A DNA stretch of 64,000 nt, from positions 62,001-126,000 of the forward strand of contig JAEZQK010000032.1 of assembly GCA_023413135.1 (NCBI GenBank), given 5' to 3'. Both the position numbers and the translations under genes were made by a program. The stretch comes from Bacillota bacterium. GTDB lineage: Bacteria; Bacillota; Clostridia; Christensenellales; Aristaeellaceae. The notes under the pieces were generated by a model, which saw only the letters and a list, made by a program, of their open reading frames with translations, ran no database searches and was not told where the DNA came from. This document shows, piece by piece, positions 1 to 7,577 of this stretch; the stretch's first letter is position 1, and each line of letters opens with the position of its first letter.

Positions 1-1
1 G

Positions 2-649
2 CCAAGGGCCAATATCCAGGTGAACCGGGTGGAATCGGTGATGCTGGAAGGGGGCATTGGCGTTGTCAGCCTGTTCGAGTTCGCGGGGGATTGCCGCACG
101 GCCTTCATGGACGCGGTGAACAGGCTGATAAGCGACGGGGCAAAGGGCCTGATTGTGGATTTGCGCGACAACCCCGGCGGCTGGGTGGATGACGCTGTGG
201 CCATCGCCGATATGTTCTTGCCGGAAGTGACCGTCTATTATACCGAAAACCGCAAAGGCGAGCGGGAATACGCTTCCGCTCAGGCCGGGCAGATTGATTT
301 GCCGCTGGTGGTGCTCATGAACGAAAACTCCGCCTCCGCCTCCGAAGTATTGGCCGGGGCGCTGCAGGATCATGGCGTGGCCACCATCGTAGGCGTCACA
401 TCCTACGGTAAGGGCATCATCCAATACGTGATTCCGGTGGGAAACAGCGGCGCCGGGATGCAGCTGACCGTGGCGCAGTACTTTACGCCCAACGGCAACA
501 AGGTGCACAAGACGGGCATCACCCCCAATGTGGTGGCCGAGCTGCCGGAAGGCGACAACGGCATGTATGAAACGGGAGATCTCAATGATCCCCAATTGAA
601 AAAGGCCGTAGATGCGCTTAAGGAAAAGATGAACGGATCATCGATTTAA
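2..649 (+). CDS. S41 family carboxy-terminal processing peptidase (5'-truncated by window edge)
   Basis: C-terminal part of a CtpA-like serine protease that would cut extracytoplasmic substrates near their C terminus. The frame is open to the left edge, and residues upstream of the first GTG (position 20) still fit the family, so the gene begins outside the window. The core is clear: NPGG followed by a helix, then the nucleophile region NENSASASE, and the general-base lysine in YGKG about 25 residues later, which together make a Ser/Lys dyad. The N-terminal signal or membrane segment and most of any PDZ domain are missing here. The gene ends about 110 bp before a short uORF and terminator, so it is probably not cotranscribed with the next gene. 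Confidence 0.9.
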   Translation, partial: PRANIQVNRVESVMLEGGIGVVSLFEFAGDCRTAFMDAVNRLISDGAKGLIVDLRDNPGGWVDDAVAIADMFLPEVTVYYTENRKGEREYASAQAGQIDLPLVVLMNENSASASEVLAGALQDHGVATIVGVTSYGKGIIQYVIPVGNSGAGMQLTVAQYFTPNGNKVHKTGITPNVVAELPEGDNGMYETGDLNDPQLKKAVDALKEKMNGSSI

Positions 650-759
650 CAGGAGGCCAAGCAAACCCTAGCGGAATTACGTGCGGGGGAGCGGACCTTA
701 AAATACTCCTGATTGAAGGCCAAGGTGCGCCAAGGCCCGAGAGGGAAGGGGGAAGCTAT

Positions 760-807
760 ATGCTGATTCAACTGGACAGCCGGTAATTTGCCGCGCTGTC
801 CTTTTTT
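760..807 (+). promoter_or_regulatory. Possible attenuator: 8-codon uORF overlapping an intrinsic terminator
   Basis: A short ORF (MLIQLDSR, 760-786) follows a purine-rich GGAAGGGGG ribosome-binding site. Its last codons lie in the 5' arm of a hairpin (GGACAGC 774-780 with GCTGTCC 795-801) followed by six T residues, ending 22 bp before the start codon of the next gene. This may simply be the terminator of the upstream gene. If it is a leader, translation to the uORF stop would mask the 5' arm and allow read-through. Confidence 0.45.
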
Positions 808-828
808 GGCTTGAAAGGAGAGCATGCT

Positions 829-1116
829 ATGGCTGCGGAGGAACGTCTGGGCTTTGTGGGGCTGGTGGTGGAGGAACGGGAGCAGGCGGTGCGGATTAAC
901 CAGATTCTCAGCGAATATGGAAATATGATCAGGGGCCGCATCGGTGTGCCTGACAAGGAGACGGGTATCGGTGTCATCGGCCTGATCGTGGAAGGTTCCA
1001 ATGACCGTATCGGGGCCATGACGGGAAAACTGGGGAACATCAAAGGCGTGCAGGTGAAAAGCGCGCTTACATCGGTGAAAACACCAAAGAAAACGGAAAG
1101 CGGAGGGGATGCTTGA
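829..1116 (+). CDS. TM1266-like iron-only hydrogenase system regulator
   Basis: Small (95 aa) ACT/CopG-like protein of the family named after Thermotoga TM1266, which is commonly found beside the HydEFG maturation genes of [FeFe] hydrogenases. Its exact function is unproven. The family pattern is visible: RLGFVGLVVE near the N terminus, then LSEYGNMIRGRIGVP, IGVIGLIVEG and a C-terminal GxxxGVQVKSAL strand, giving a beta-alpha-beta-beta-alpha-beta fold. The ATG at 829 is preferred over the upstream TTG because AAAGGAGAG lies 8 nt before it. The stop overlaps the start of the ECF gene, indicating translational coupling. No hydrogenase gene is visible nearby. Confidence 0.75.
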   Translation: MAAEERLGFVGLVVEEREQAVRINQILSEYGNMIRGRIGVPDKETGIGVIGLIVEGSNDRIGAMTGKLGNIKGVQVKSALTSVKTPKKTESGGDA

Positions 1117-1670
1117 TGCATTCGAAGAATATCAGGCAAATGGTGATGACGGCGGCGCTGCTGGCGCTGACGGTGGTATTTCAGTATATCCGGCTTCTGC
1201 CCATTCCTGTGGATGTATCGGTTTATGTCATTGGTACCCTGGTCAACCTGTGCCTGATTCTGGCCGCCACCCTGGTCAGCCTGTGGTCGGGTTTGATGAT
1301 CTCTGTTGCGGCACCCCTGGTAGCCCTTTTGCAGGGATATGCCCAGGCGCCACTATTGCCCTTTTTGGTGGCGGGCAACGTGGTGCTGGCGCTGCTCTAT
1401 GGTCTTATACCCGGACCCGGATTTCAAAAATCGGGGAAGCTTGCAGCCATCCCCTGGATCCTGGCAGGCGTTCCGGGTGCTGCAATCAAGTATTTCGTGA
1501 TTGCGGCAGGCATGGCGCTTATGCTTTCCACCGCACAGGGAAAGACATTTTATGCTATGCTGGCTACGGGAGCACTGCGGCAAGTGCAACAGATCATTAC
1601 CGCCTTGGTGGCCATGGCTTTGGCTTACCTTACGTTGCCCAGGCTCAGAAAAGCATCCGGAATATCTTGA
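1116..1670 (+). CDS. ECF transporter S component family membrane protein
   Basis: Hydrophobic protein of about 184 aa with five to six predicted membrane helices, resembling substrate-binding S components of energy-coupling factor vitamin transporters. It starts with a short basic stretch and a helix that includes the Ala-rich MTAALLALTVVFQYI, typical of S components. No A or T components are encoded here, so a shared (group II) ECF module elsewhere would be needed. The substrate cannot be read from the sequence. The ATG at 1116 overlaps the upstream stop and follows GGAGGGG. A strong terminator follows. Confidence 0.7.
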   Translation: MHSKNIRQMVMTAALLALTVVFQYIRLLPIPVDVSVYVIGTLVNLCLILAATLVSLWSGLMISVAAPLVALLQGYAQAPLLPFLVAGNVVLALLYGLIPGPGFQKSGKLAAIPWILAGVPGAAIKYFVIAAGMALMLSTAQGKTFYAMLATGALRQVQQIITALVAMALAYLTLPRLRKASGIS

Positions 1671-1685
1671 TCCGGATAAAGCGAT

Positions 1686-1725
1686 ACCGGGCTTCCATTT
1701 TTCGGAAGCCCGGTTTTCTTTTTAA
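1686..1725 (+). terminator. Intrinsic terminator after ECF S component
   Basis: An 11-bp stem (ACCGGGCTTCC with GGAAGCCCGGT) is followed by TTTTCTTTTT. It lies between convergent genes and its 3' end overlaps the stop of the minus-strand DUF3343 gene. Confidence 0.9.
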
Positions 1726-1988
1726 ATTCTTGTACAACTGGGCCGGTCCCTGCCGCCACGCTCCACTTTATAAAATCCAATGAGGTTGCTTGGCCGGGAC
1801 TGCATATAGACGCTTTTCACATCCTGAGCATTGTTCATTTCAAAACGGACAGAGAGGCCGCAGCCCACAGCTACATCCCGGGGCGTGGCTACGATGCTGG
1901 TCCGCACGCCTGCCCGCTTCAACGCCGACTCAAAGCGCAGCACCTGCTGCCGGGAGCGGAAGGCAGCAATGCCGAAAATCTCATTCAT
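1722..1988 (-). CDS. DUF3343 domain protein (putative Se/S carrier-like)
   Basis: Small protein (88 aa) matching the DUF3343 pattern: an N-terminal strand (IFGIAAFRSRQQVLRFESAL), then IVATPRDVAVGCGLSVRF, with the conserved Cys-Gly pair in a ferredoxin-like fold. In many Clostridia this family lies with cysteine desulfurase, selD or yedF genes and is described as a putative selenium or sulfur carrier. Here it is divergent from a cysteine desulfurase with the starts about 85 bp apart, which fits that association. The ATG at 1988 is chosen because a GGGAGG motif precedes it; the longer reading frame to 2030 lacks a good ribosome-binding site. Confidence 0.75.
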   Translation of the reverse strand: MNEIFGIAAFRSRQQVLRFESALKRAGVRTSIVATPRDVAVGCGLSVRFEMNNAQDVKSVYMQSRPSNLIGFYKVERGGRDRPSCTRI

Positions 1989-2073
1989 AGGGTTAAATCC
2001 TCCTTCCCTCTTCATATAGTATACGGTCAAGAAGCGCCGCGTGCGCGCAAAACCAGGGAAGAGAGGCCGGACG

Positions 2074-3213
2074 ATGATCTATTTGGATAATGCCGCCACC
2101 AGCTTTCCCAAGCCGCCGCAGGTGGTCCGGGCCATGGCGGGAACGCTGAACCGCATCGGCGGGAATCCCGGCCGGGCGGGACACCGCATCTCGCTGGCAG
2201 GCGGGCGTGTGCTTCGCGCCTGCCGCGATCATCTGGCGGAAATGTTCCGCATGGAAAAGCCGGAACACGTGATTTTCACCAGCAATTGCACGGATAGCCT
2301 CAACCTGGCCATCCGGGGCAGCCTGTACCAGGGAGACGAGGTCATTGTGAGCCATAGCGAACACAACGCCGTGATGCGGGTGTTGTCCGGCTATGAACGG
2401 CAGGGGATGATCTCGATCAAAATTTTGATGCCGGGGCAGGATGGGCTGCTCCAGCCCCATCAATTGCAGACCATGCTTGGGCCGAGAACCGCGCTGGTAG
2501 TGCTCAATCATGCCTCCAACGTAACCGGCGTAGTGCAGCCGGTAAGCCGTCTGGGACTTATATGCAGGGAAAACGGTATCCCCTGCCTGATCGATGCGGC
2601 CCAGACGGCAGGCGTGCTGGATGTGAGCCCCAAGGCGCTGAACGCGGACATGGTGGCCATGGCGGGACACAAGAGCCTGTTGGGCCCCCATGGTACAGGC
2701 ATATTGCTGCTAGGCCAGGGGATGATGCCACGGCCCTTCAGGGAGGGTGGAACGGGCTCCCGCTCGGAGAGCATGCTCCAGCCGGATGACTTGCCCGACA
2801 GGTACGAGAGCGGCACCATGAATCTGCCCGGGATCGCTGGGCTGCTGGCAGGCGCACGGTTCGCGGCCAAGCATATGTGGGAAATACGGGAGTATGAAGA
2901 GCATCTGGCCCAGAGGCTTCGGGATAATTTGAAGGATATTGAGAACGTGACTGTTTATGGCGAAGAAAACACCCCGAGAGTGGGCGTGGTGAGCTTCAAT
3001 GTGAAGGGCATGGAAAGCGGCGAAGTGGCGGACGGCCTGGACAGGGCGGGGTTTGCTTTGCGGGGCGGGATGCATTGCGCCCCCAGTATACACGGCTGGC
3101 TGGGCACCATGGATACGGGCGCCGTTCGGGCCAGCGTAGGCATTTACAATACGGAGCAGCATGTGGATGACCTGACGGCGGCGGTGGCGAAGATCGCCAG
3201 GGGTAAATATTAA
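2074..3213 (+). CDS. Cysteine desulfurase family protein (class V aminotransferase fold)
   Basis: PLP-dependent enzyme of 379 aa expected to abstract sulfur (or selenium) from cysteine as a persulfide. Visible hallmarks are the start YLDNAATSFPKPP, the PLP-binding region with the Schiff-base lysine in AGHKSLLGPHGTG, and the C-terminal loop RGGMHCAP with the catalytic cysteine. The closest match I recognise is the 'cysteine desulfurase family protein' group (SufS/CsdA-like) rather than IscS. The start at 2074 matches the family N terminus. The divergent DUF3343 gene suggests a trafficking partner. No iscU or sufBCD is present nearby. The 3' end overlaps the convergent membrane-protein gene by 4 bp. 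Confidence 0.88.
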   Translation: MIYLDNAATSFPKPPQVVRAMAGTLNRIGGNPGRAGHRISLAGGRVLRACRDHLAEMFRMEKPEHVIFTSNCTDSLNLAIRGSLYQGDEVIVSHSEHNAVMRVLSGYERQGMISIKILMPGQDGLLQPHQLQTMLGPRTALVVLNHASNVTGVVQPVSRLGLICRENGIPCLIDAAQTAGVLDVSPKALNADMVAMAGHKSLLGPHGTGILLLGQGMMPRPFREGGTGSRSESMLQPDDLPDRYESGTMNLPGIAGLLAGARFAAKHMWEIREYEEHLAQRLRDNLKDIENVTVYGEENTPRVGVVSFNVKGMESGEVADGLDRAGFALRGGMHCAPSIHGWLGTMDTGAVRASVGIYNTEQHVDDLTAAVAKIARGKY

Positions 3214-4040
3214 ATAGTATCCTCTTTCGCGTGCCGGATCTTGGACAAAAGGGCAAGACTCAGGCACAGTACCCCGGGGACGGGATAATAGGGAAGCCTT
3301 GTGATATAGTACAAAAGCAAAAGGCCCATGCCGTACCAGAAGTACCGGCGTGACCGGTGCGGGGCCAGAATGTGGTTCAGCCATATACTTATGTCCACAT
3401 GGCGCTTTTTACGGGCACCCAGGGCTACAAGCTGCTCATCGGTTGCCGGAGAGGCAGCCCCTGCCAACCGGATCAGCCTCTCTTTTCCAACCACTTTGAC
3501 AGGAGGTTCCGCCAGACCCAGCTGGGTCTGAGCGGCGCTGTTTAAAGACGAAGCGGTGCATAGCACACACCTTACGGCGTTATGGCTGAGGCATGCGCGC
3601 TGTGCCTCGACGATATCCTGCGCGCTTACCGGGATGGATTGATGCCGGTTCAGGCAGCGGACAAGTACCATTTCCCCTTCCAGCCGGCACAGCACGCCGT
3701 CTTCCGTAATGCGTTCCAGCCTCAAGGGATGGGCCAGCGTGAGCCACAAGGAAGCCTGGAAATGGGCTTGCCGCGGCGGGGTGAGTGGCAGGGCATCCAG
3801 CGCCATTTCCCCGCCGATGCGCTCGCGCAGCGCCTGTTCGCGGCGGGCTACGGTCTTTCGCTTGCCAAGGCGGATGGCCAGGCTCACCAGCAGAAAAAAG
3901 GCAACGCCGGCAAGCAGCGCGGCCAGGGTGACGCCCCAGAGGAATACGAACCAGAGGACGCAGCAGGAAAGTATGAGCAGGCGCAGGCCCAGGGAATCGA
4001 GAGTGCCGCCCAGGCGCGTTTTTTCAAGGTATTGTTGCAT
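3210..4040 (-). CDS. Hypothetical membrane protein with a soluble middle domain
   Basis: 276-aa protein not assigned to a family. Two adjacent hydrophobic segments at about residues 20-60 form an N-terminal membrane hairpin. A basic linker (RLGKRKTVARREQALRERIGGE) leads to a soluble region of about 150 residues, and two more hydrophobic segments lie near the C terminus. The soluble part has alternating short strands (GVLCRLEGEMVLVRCLN, VVGKERLIRLAG) loosely like restriction-endonuclease-like or NERD-type domains, but no catalytic signature is convincing. It is monocistronic between a convergent cysteine desulfurase and a divergent nadD-yqeK gene. Confidence 0.6.
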   Translation of the reverse strand: MQQYLEKTRLGGTLDSLGLRLLILSCCVLWFVFLWGVTLAALLAGVAFFLLVSLAIRLGKRKTVARREQALRERIGGEMALDALPLTPPRQAHFQASLWLTLAHPLRLERITEDGVLCRLEGEMVLVRCLNRHQSIPVSAQDIVEAQRACLSHNAVRCVLCTASSLNSAAQTQLGLAEPPVKVVGKERLIRLAGAASPATDEQLVALGARKKRHVDISIWLNHILAPHRSRRYFWYGMGLLLLYYITRLPYYPVPGVLCLSLALLSKIRHAKEDTI

Positions 4041-4130
4041 GGGACAAGCTCCTTTATCAAGCTATTTTCCCGGCGGCCCTTTTCCATCCGGCTTCCATAG
4101 GGTATAATAAAATGGAAAGGGGGCGCTTGG

Positions 4131-5327
4131 TTGAAACCGGAACGGATCGGTTTGATGGGGGGATCGTTCAATCCCATTCATCTTACGCATGTGGCTGTGG
4201 CAAGGAAAGCCATGGAGGAAGCGTCGCTTAACAGTGTGCTGTTTTTGCCCACAGGCAACCCGCCTCATAAAAGGGAAGGCCTGGCGCCGGCCCGGCAGCG
4301 GCTTGAGATGGTGCGGCTGGCGCTTGCGCGGGAGACAGGTTTTTTCCCCTCAGATATAGAAATGAACAGAAACGGCACAGTTTATACAGTGGATACTTTG
4401 GTACTGCTTCATGAACAAATGATGCAGGCGGAATTTTACTATATTATCGGTGAAGATACGCTGTATGATCTTGTCAACTGGCGGGAGCCCGAACGGGTAT
4501 TTCAACTGTGTACTTTCCTGGTGTGCCCAAGGCCGGGTGCCGGGAAAGGAATCTCCTCACAGGCTGTATTGGAGGAACTGAAACGGCGGGGTGCAAGGTT
4601 CACATACCTCAGTGCGGCAGCGGGGGATGTATCCTCCACCATGTTAAGGGCGCAGCTTGCGGCGGGAGAGGAACCGGATGGGATTCACCCGGCGGTAATG
4701 GAATATGTAAGGATCATGGGCCTTTACGGAGTGAAGGAAAGCCCAACCGGATTTGCCGCTTACTTGGACAGGCTGATGACCTCTATGAGCTTGAAGCGGT
4801 TTGCGCATACGCTGTGTGTGGCTTATGCCGCCCGCCATCTGGCATCAAGGCATGGGGTGGATGAAGAAAAAGCAGCCATTGCCGGGCTGTTGCACGATTG
4901 CGCCAAGGGGATGGACCTAAACACCATGCAGGCGTATGTCAAGGAGCATGGCATGAAGGCGGATGGTTCCATTCTTGATTCCGGCTCGCTGCTCCATGCT
5001 GCGGTTGGTGCACACATGGCACAATACACGTACGGCATTTCGGACAAACAAGTGCTGTCTGCCATCGCCAGCCATACGCTGGGGAAAGTGCCTATGACAA
5101 CGTTGGAAATGATCGTATACCTGGCGGATAAGATTGAGCCGGACCGGGAAGACTATCCTGGGCTTTATGAGATCCGCCGTCTGGCGGAAACAGACCTTAT
5201 GGGCGCGGTACTGTTATCGCTTGAAAAAACGGCAGGTTATGTTTTGGACCGGGGAAAATCGCTGCATCCCGCCACGATACATACCATAAACTGGTTAAGG
5301 GAAACCCAAAAACGAGCGTGTGAATGA
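4131..5327 (+). CDS. nadD-yqeK: Fused nicotinate-nucleotide adenylyltransferase / YqeK-like HD phosphohydrolase
   Basis: A single 398-aa frame joins two enzymes. Residues 1 to about 205 are NadD, which makes deamido-NAD from NaMN and ATP: GLMGGSFNPIHLTH is the nucleotide-binding HxxH-type motif and DVSSTMLR corresponds to the ISSTxxR motif. Residues about 210-395 are an HD domain of the YqeK family (Ap4A hydrolase, symmetrical): HTLCVAYAARHL, LLHDCAKG, then HAAVGAHMA and LADKIEPDRED supply the metal ligands. In most Firmicutes nadD and yqeK are separate adjacent genes, so this is a fusion. The TTG start at 4131 follows GGAAAGGGGG. A TATAAT box at 4102-4107 is a likely -10. rsfS follows after 18 bp. 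Confidence 0.9.
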   Translation: MKPERIGLMGGSFNPIHLTHVAVARKAMEEASLNSVLFLPTGNPPHKREGLAPARQRLEMVRLALARETGFFPSDIEMNRNGTVYTVDTLVLLHEQMMQAEFYYIIGEDTLYDLVNWREPERVFQLCTFLVCPRPGAGKGISSQAVLEELKRRGARFTYLSAAAGDVSSTMLRAQLAAGEEPDGIHPAVMEYVRIMGLYGVKESPTGFAAYLDRLMTSMSLKRFAHTLCVAYAARHLASRHGVDEEKAAIAGLLHDCAKGMDLNTMQAYVKEHGMKADGSILDSGSLLHAAVGAHMAQYTYGISDKQVLSAIASHTLGKVPMTTLEMIVYLADKIEPDREDYPGLYEIRRLAETDLMGAVLLSLEKTAGYVLDRGKSLHPATIHTINWLRETQKRACE

Positions 5328-5345
5328 CACCAAGGAGGAGACCGA

Positions 5346-5708
5346 ATGACGGAAGGGACGCTGGCACTCACGATCGCAGACATCCTGTATGACAAAAAAG
5401 CACGGGACATTGTGGTGCTGGAGGTTGGGCACCTGACTATCCTCACCGACTATCTGGTGATCGCTACGGGACGCTCCGCCATACAGGTAAAAGCGCTGGC
5501 GGAGGAGGTGGACGACCGTCTGGCGGAGATGGGTACGATTCTGCGCCGGAAGGAAGGCCATAACGAGGGACGCTGGATCGTGATGGATTATGGCACGGTC
5601 ATGGTGCACATCTTCCATCAGGAAGAAAGGGTGTTCTATAATCTGGAACGGCTGTGGGATGACGGGCATAACCGCATGATTCTGCCCTTTAACCAGGAGA
5701 GTATATAA
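5346..5708 (+). CDS. rsfS: Ribosomal silencing factor RsfS
   Basis: 120-aa protein of the RsfS/DUF143 family, which binds ribosomal protein uL14 and blocks subunit joining under starvation. Family features are seen in order: IADILYDKKARDIVVLEVG, TDYLVIATGRSAIQVKALAEEV, then the C-terminal WIVMDYGTVMVHIFHQEERVFYNLERLW segment with the conserved aromatic residues. Length is normal. It follows nadD-yqeK, the usual Firmicutes order. The start has AAGGAGG at good spacing. Confidence 0.95.
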   Translation: MTEGTLALTIADILYDKKARDIVVLEVGHLTILTDYLVIATGRSAIQVKALAEEVDDRLAEMGTILRRKEGHNEGRWIVMDYGTVMVHIFHQEERVFYNLERLWDDGHNRMILPFNQESI

Positions 5709-5875
5709 AGAAACGCGTATTTACATCAGATGGGAATTGTGGTAATATAAGTATGGTCGTCCGTTGAGAATGCCGGATATGCATCTTCTTTTATACAAAA
5801 GCGATATGCTTCCGCCTTCCTATAGTGCATAAGCATGAAGGCAGACGGGCCTTAGCCAGGAGGAGGCAATGCATA

Positions 5876-6178
5876 GTGGAGGCCAGAATCATGCCACGGA
5901 ATCTTATGGAAGAACTGGTGGATAGCAGGCTGGATGAATACATGCGGAGCGAGGCTGTCTGCCAATGTGAGCGGTGCCGGGCGGATGTGATGGCGCTGGC
6001 GCTAAACAATCTGCAGCCCAAATACGTCGTCAGTGTCAGCGGTGAAGTCTATTCCCGCTACGATGCTGTAAAGACGCAATTTCAGGCGGATGTCATTACC
6101 ACCATTTTGTGCGCCATTGCGGTGATTAATAAAAGGCCCCGACATGACGGGGAGCATATGACGGCGATGTCTCAATAA
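5876..6178 (+). CDS. ComFB family (late competence development) protein
   Basis: 100-aa protein of the ComFB family. The conserved core NLMEELV...LDEYM, followed by CQCERCRADVMALALNNLQPKYVVS and GEVYSRYD, is clear. The Cys cluster C-x-C-x2-C is the likely metal-binding site. ComFB of B. subtilis lies in the comF operon and its role is uncertain. Recent work links some ComFB proteins to c-di-nucleotide binding, which would fit a window rich in c-di-GMP signals, but that is inference. GTG at 5876 is chosen because GGAGGAGG ends about 8 nt upstream. A bidirectional terminator follows. Confidence 0.85.
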   Translation: MEARIMPRNLMEELVDSRLDEYMRSEAVCQCERCRADVMALALNNLQPKYVVSVSGEVYSRYDAVKTQFQADVITTILCAIAVINKRPRHDGEHMTAMSQ

Positions 6179-6184
6179 AAAACA

Positions 6185-6220
6185 AGCCCCCCCTTTTTCA
6201 AGAGAAGGAGGGGCTTTTGT
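6185..6220. terminator. Bidirectional intrinsic terminator
   Basis: AAGCCCC...GGGGCTT stem with an A-run on the left and TTTT on the right, between the convergent comFB and merR genes. Confidence 0.85.
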
Positions 6221-6231
6221 TGTGACAGGGA

Positions 6232-7149
6232 TTATTTTCTCTTCACCGGCTCCAGCAGATGGAGGAAATATTCATGGCCGCTGCCTTCGGGGGCATCGTT
6301 GCGGATGTGCTCCTCAAAGCACAGCCGGGAATGGTCCGGGGTATACTCCTCATGGGTGGAAAGGTACTGCATGAACTTTTTCCAGGAGCCGCCGATATCG
6401 TCGCTGCTTTCAGTTACGGCATACAGGCCGCCGGGAACGTTCATCTCCTTGAGCGGGGCAGATACAGTCACGCCTTCGGGGATGGATGCCAGCACGCCGT
6501 AGCCGTAGGGCTTGCCATCGCCGCTGGGCATGGGTGCCATGTCGCCACCAAGAATCCTGGCGGTGCCCATAAGGTTTTGCGCTTTCAGCCAGTCAATCAC
6601 GGTTTTCTGCGCTTCCTCTTCCGGAGAGACGCTGACGGCCACGTAATATGCGGTCCGCATGGGGGGCAGTGTAACAAACCTTACGTGAAGGTCAGTAATG
6701 TTTGTATTCATGGTGGGCTGATCCTCCTTCTTTTGATCCCCGCCCTCTTCGGCAGGCATGGTTAAAAGCATCTGTTCCAGATCTGCCTCAGTCAGGCGCT
6801 TGCTTTGCAGCCCGTTCAAGGTTGACAAAAGCGCTTTCAGGCATATTTGTGCGGATGCGTTCAGGCGTTTCTGGTTTGCCAGCACATGAAGGTACTGGCG
6901 GATGACGGCGCACAGTGTTTGACAGGAACCGCTGTCCAGAACTTTCTTGATATCCTTGAGGGCGATATCGTAGCTTCTAAGGAGTGCGGTGAGCCTGATG
7001 CAAAACACGCTGTGGCTGTCGTAACTGCGCCAGCCGGAACCGGGGTCACGATTGCTCCTGAAAAGGCCTTCCGATTCCCAGTGCCGGAGCGTGCGGCTCG
7101 AAAGCTTAAGCTGCTCCGACAGCTTCTGTATGGCAATGTATTGATCCAT
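6232..7149 (-). CDS. MerR-family transcriptional regulator with GyrI-like effector domain
   Basis: 305-aa regulator. Residues 1-70 form a MerR winged helix: IAIQKLSEQLKLSSRTLRHWESEGLF followed by W-RSYD and LRSYDIALKDIKKVLD. A short coiled region follows, and residues from about 150 onward (FVTLPPMRTAYYVAVSVSPEEEA to the C terminus) resemble GyrI/AraC effector-binding domains that bind lipophilic drugs, as in BmrR. ATG 7149 has GGGAGG. It is transcribed divergently from a three-gene ABC exporter, so it probably controls that exporter in response to a small molecule. The promoter at 7262-7290 has a normal 17-bp spacer, so it would not need MerR-style distortion. Confidence 0.85.
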   Translation of the reverse strand: MDQYIAIQKLSEQLKLSSRTLRHWESEGLFRSNRDPGSGWRSYDSHSVFCIRLTALLRSYDIALKDIKKVLDSGSCQTLCAVIRQYLHVLANQKRLNASAQICLKALLSTLNGLQSKRLTEADLEQMLLTMPAEEGGDQKKEDQPTMNTNITDLHVRFVTLPPMRTAYYVAVSVSPEEEAQKTVIDWLKAQNLMGTARILGGDMAPMPSGDGKPYGYGVLASIPEGVTVSAPLKEMNVPGGLYAVTESSDDIGGSWKKFMQYLSTHEEYTPDHSRLCFEEHIRNDAPEGSGHEYFLHLLEPVKRK

Positions 7150-7261
7150 GGTATCCTCCCATAGTGTTCCTTGAGATATCTCGGACACATTGTACCATTG
7201 ACGCCGCGTCAATTTGCAATAGCCTTTTGGAAAAATTTTTAAGAAAAAAATGTATTGGAAC

Positions 7262-7290
7262 TTGACAGGTATTTTGCGTGATGATATAGT
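7262..7290 (+). promoter_or_regulatory. Sigma-A promoter of the leader ORF / ABC exporter unit
   Basis: TTGACA (7262-7267), 17-bp spacer, TATAGT (7285-7290). It lies 113 bp upstream of the divergent merR start and drives the 52-aa leader ORF. Confidence 0.8.
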
Positions 7291-7324
7291 ATCCACTGAA
7301 AACAAACGCAAGGAGGTGAGGCGC

Positions 7325-7483
7325 ATGATCCGTAAGGAGGCCATGAAGGATTCCAGCATATGGCAAAATATCGGGGAAGTGGCAATTCAAACAGGTATCC
7401 TCAAGCTGCCCGTGCATTCGTATGCCCTTTTGCGGCGAAAACTGCGCTTCCCTGCCGGTGTTTTAACTGCTGTCCCTCTTTAA
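7325..7483 (+). CDS. Short ORF (52 aa) between promoter and terminator, possible leader peptide
   Basis: A reading frame with a near-perfect ribosome-binding site (AAGGAGGTGAG, 5 nt before the ATG) directly below a consensus promoter. The peptide has no recognised family; it is basic and moderately hydrophobic (ends RKLRFPAGVLTAVPL). A strong terminator (7510-7543) follows, and then the ABC exporter starts only about 35 bp later. That order (promoter, translated short ORF, terminator, transporter) is the layout of ribosome-mediated attenuators upstream of drug exporters. It may instead be an independent small protein. Confidence 0.6.
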   Translation: MIRKEAMKDSSIWQNIGEVAIQTGILKLPVHSYALLRRKLRFPAGVLTAVPL

Positions 7484-7509
7484 GGGAGGGCGGCTGATAA
7501 CGCCTGTTC

Positions 7510-7543
7510 ACCGGGAGTGGCAAACGCTGCTCCCGGTTTTTTT
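7510..7543 (+). terminator. Intrinsic terminator / attenuator before ABC exporter
   Basis: ACCGGGAG/CTCCCGGT stem followed by seven T residues, between the 52-aa ORF and the permease gene. Confidence 0.9.
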
Positions 7544-7577
7544 GTGTTCATTTATGTTCTTGAAGGGAATGGTTGGC

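Noticed and set aside
1993..2691. Long minus-strand ORF (232 codons) across the cysteine desulfurase
   Set aside because: Antisense shadow of a strongly conserved PLP enzyme in G+C-rich DNA.
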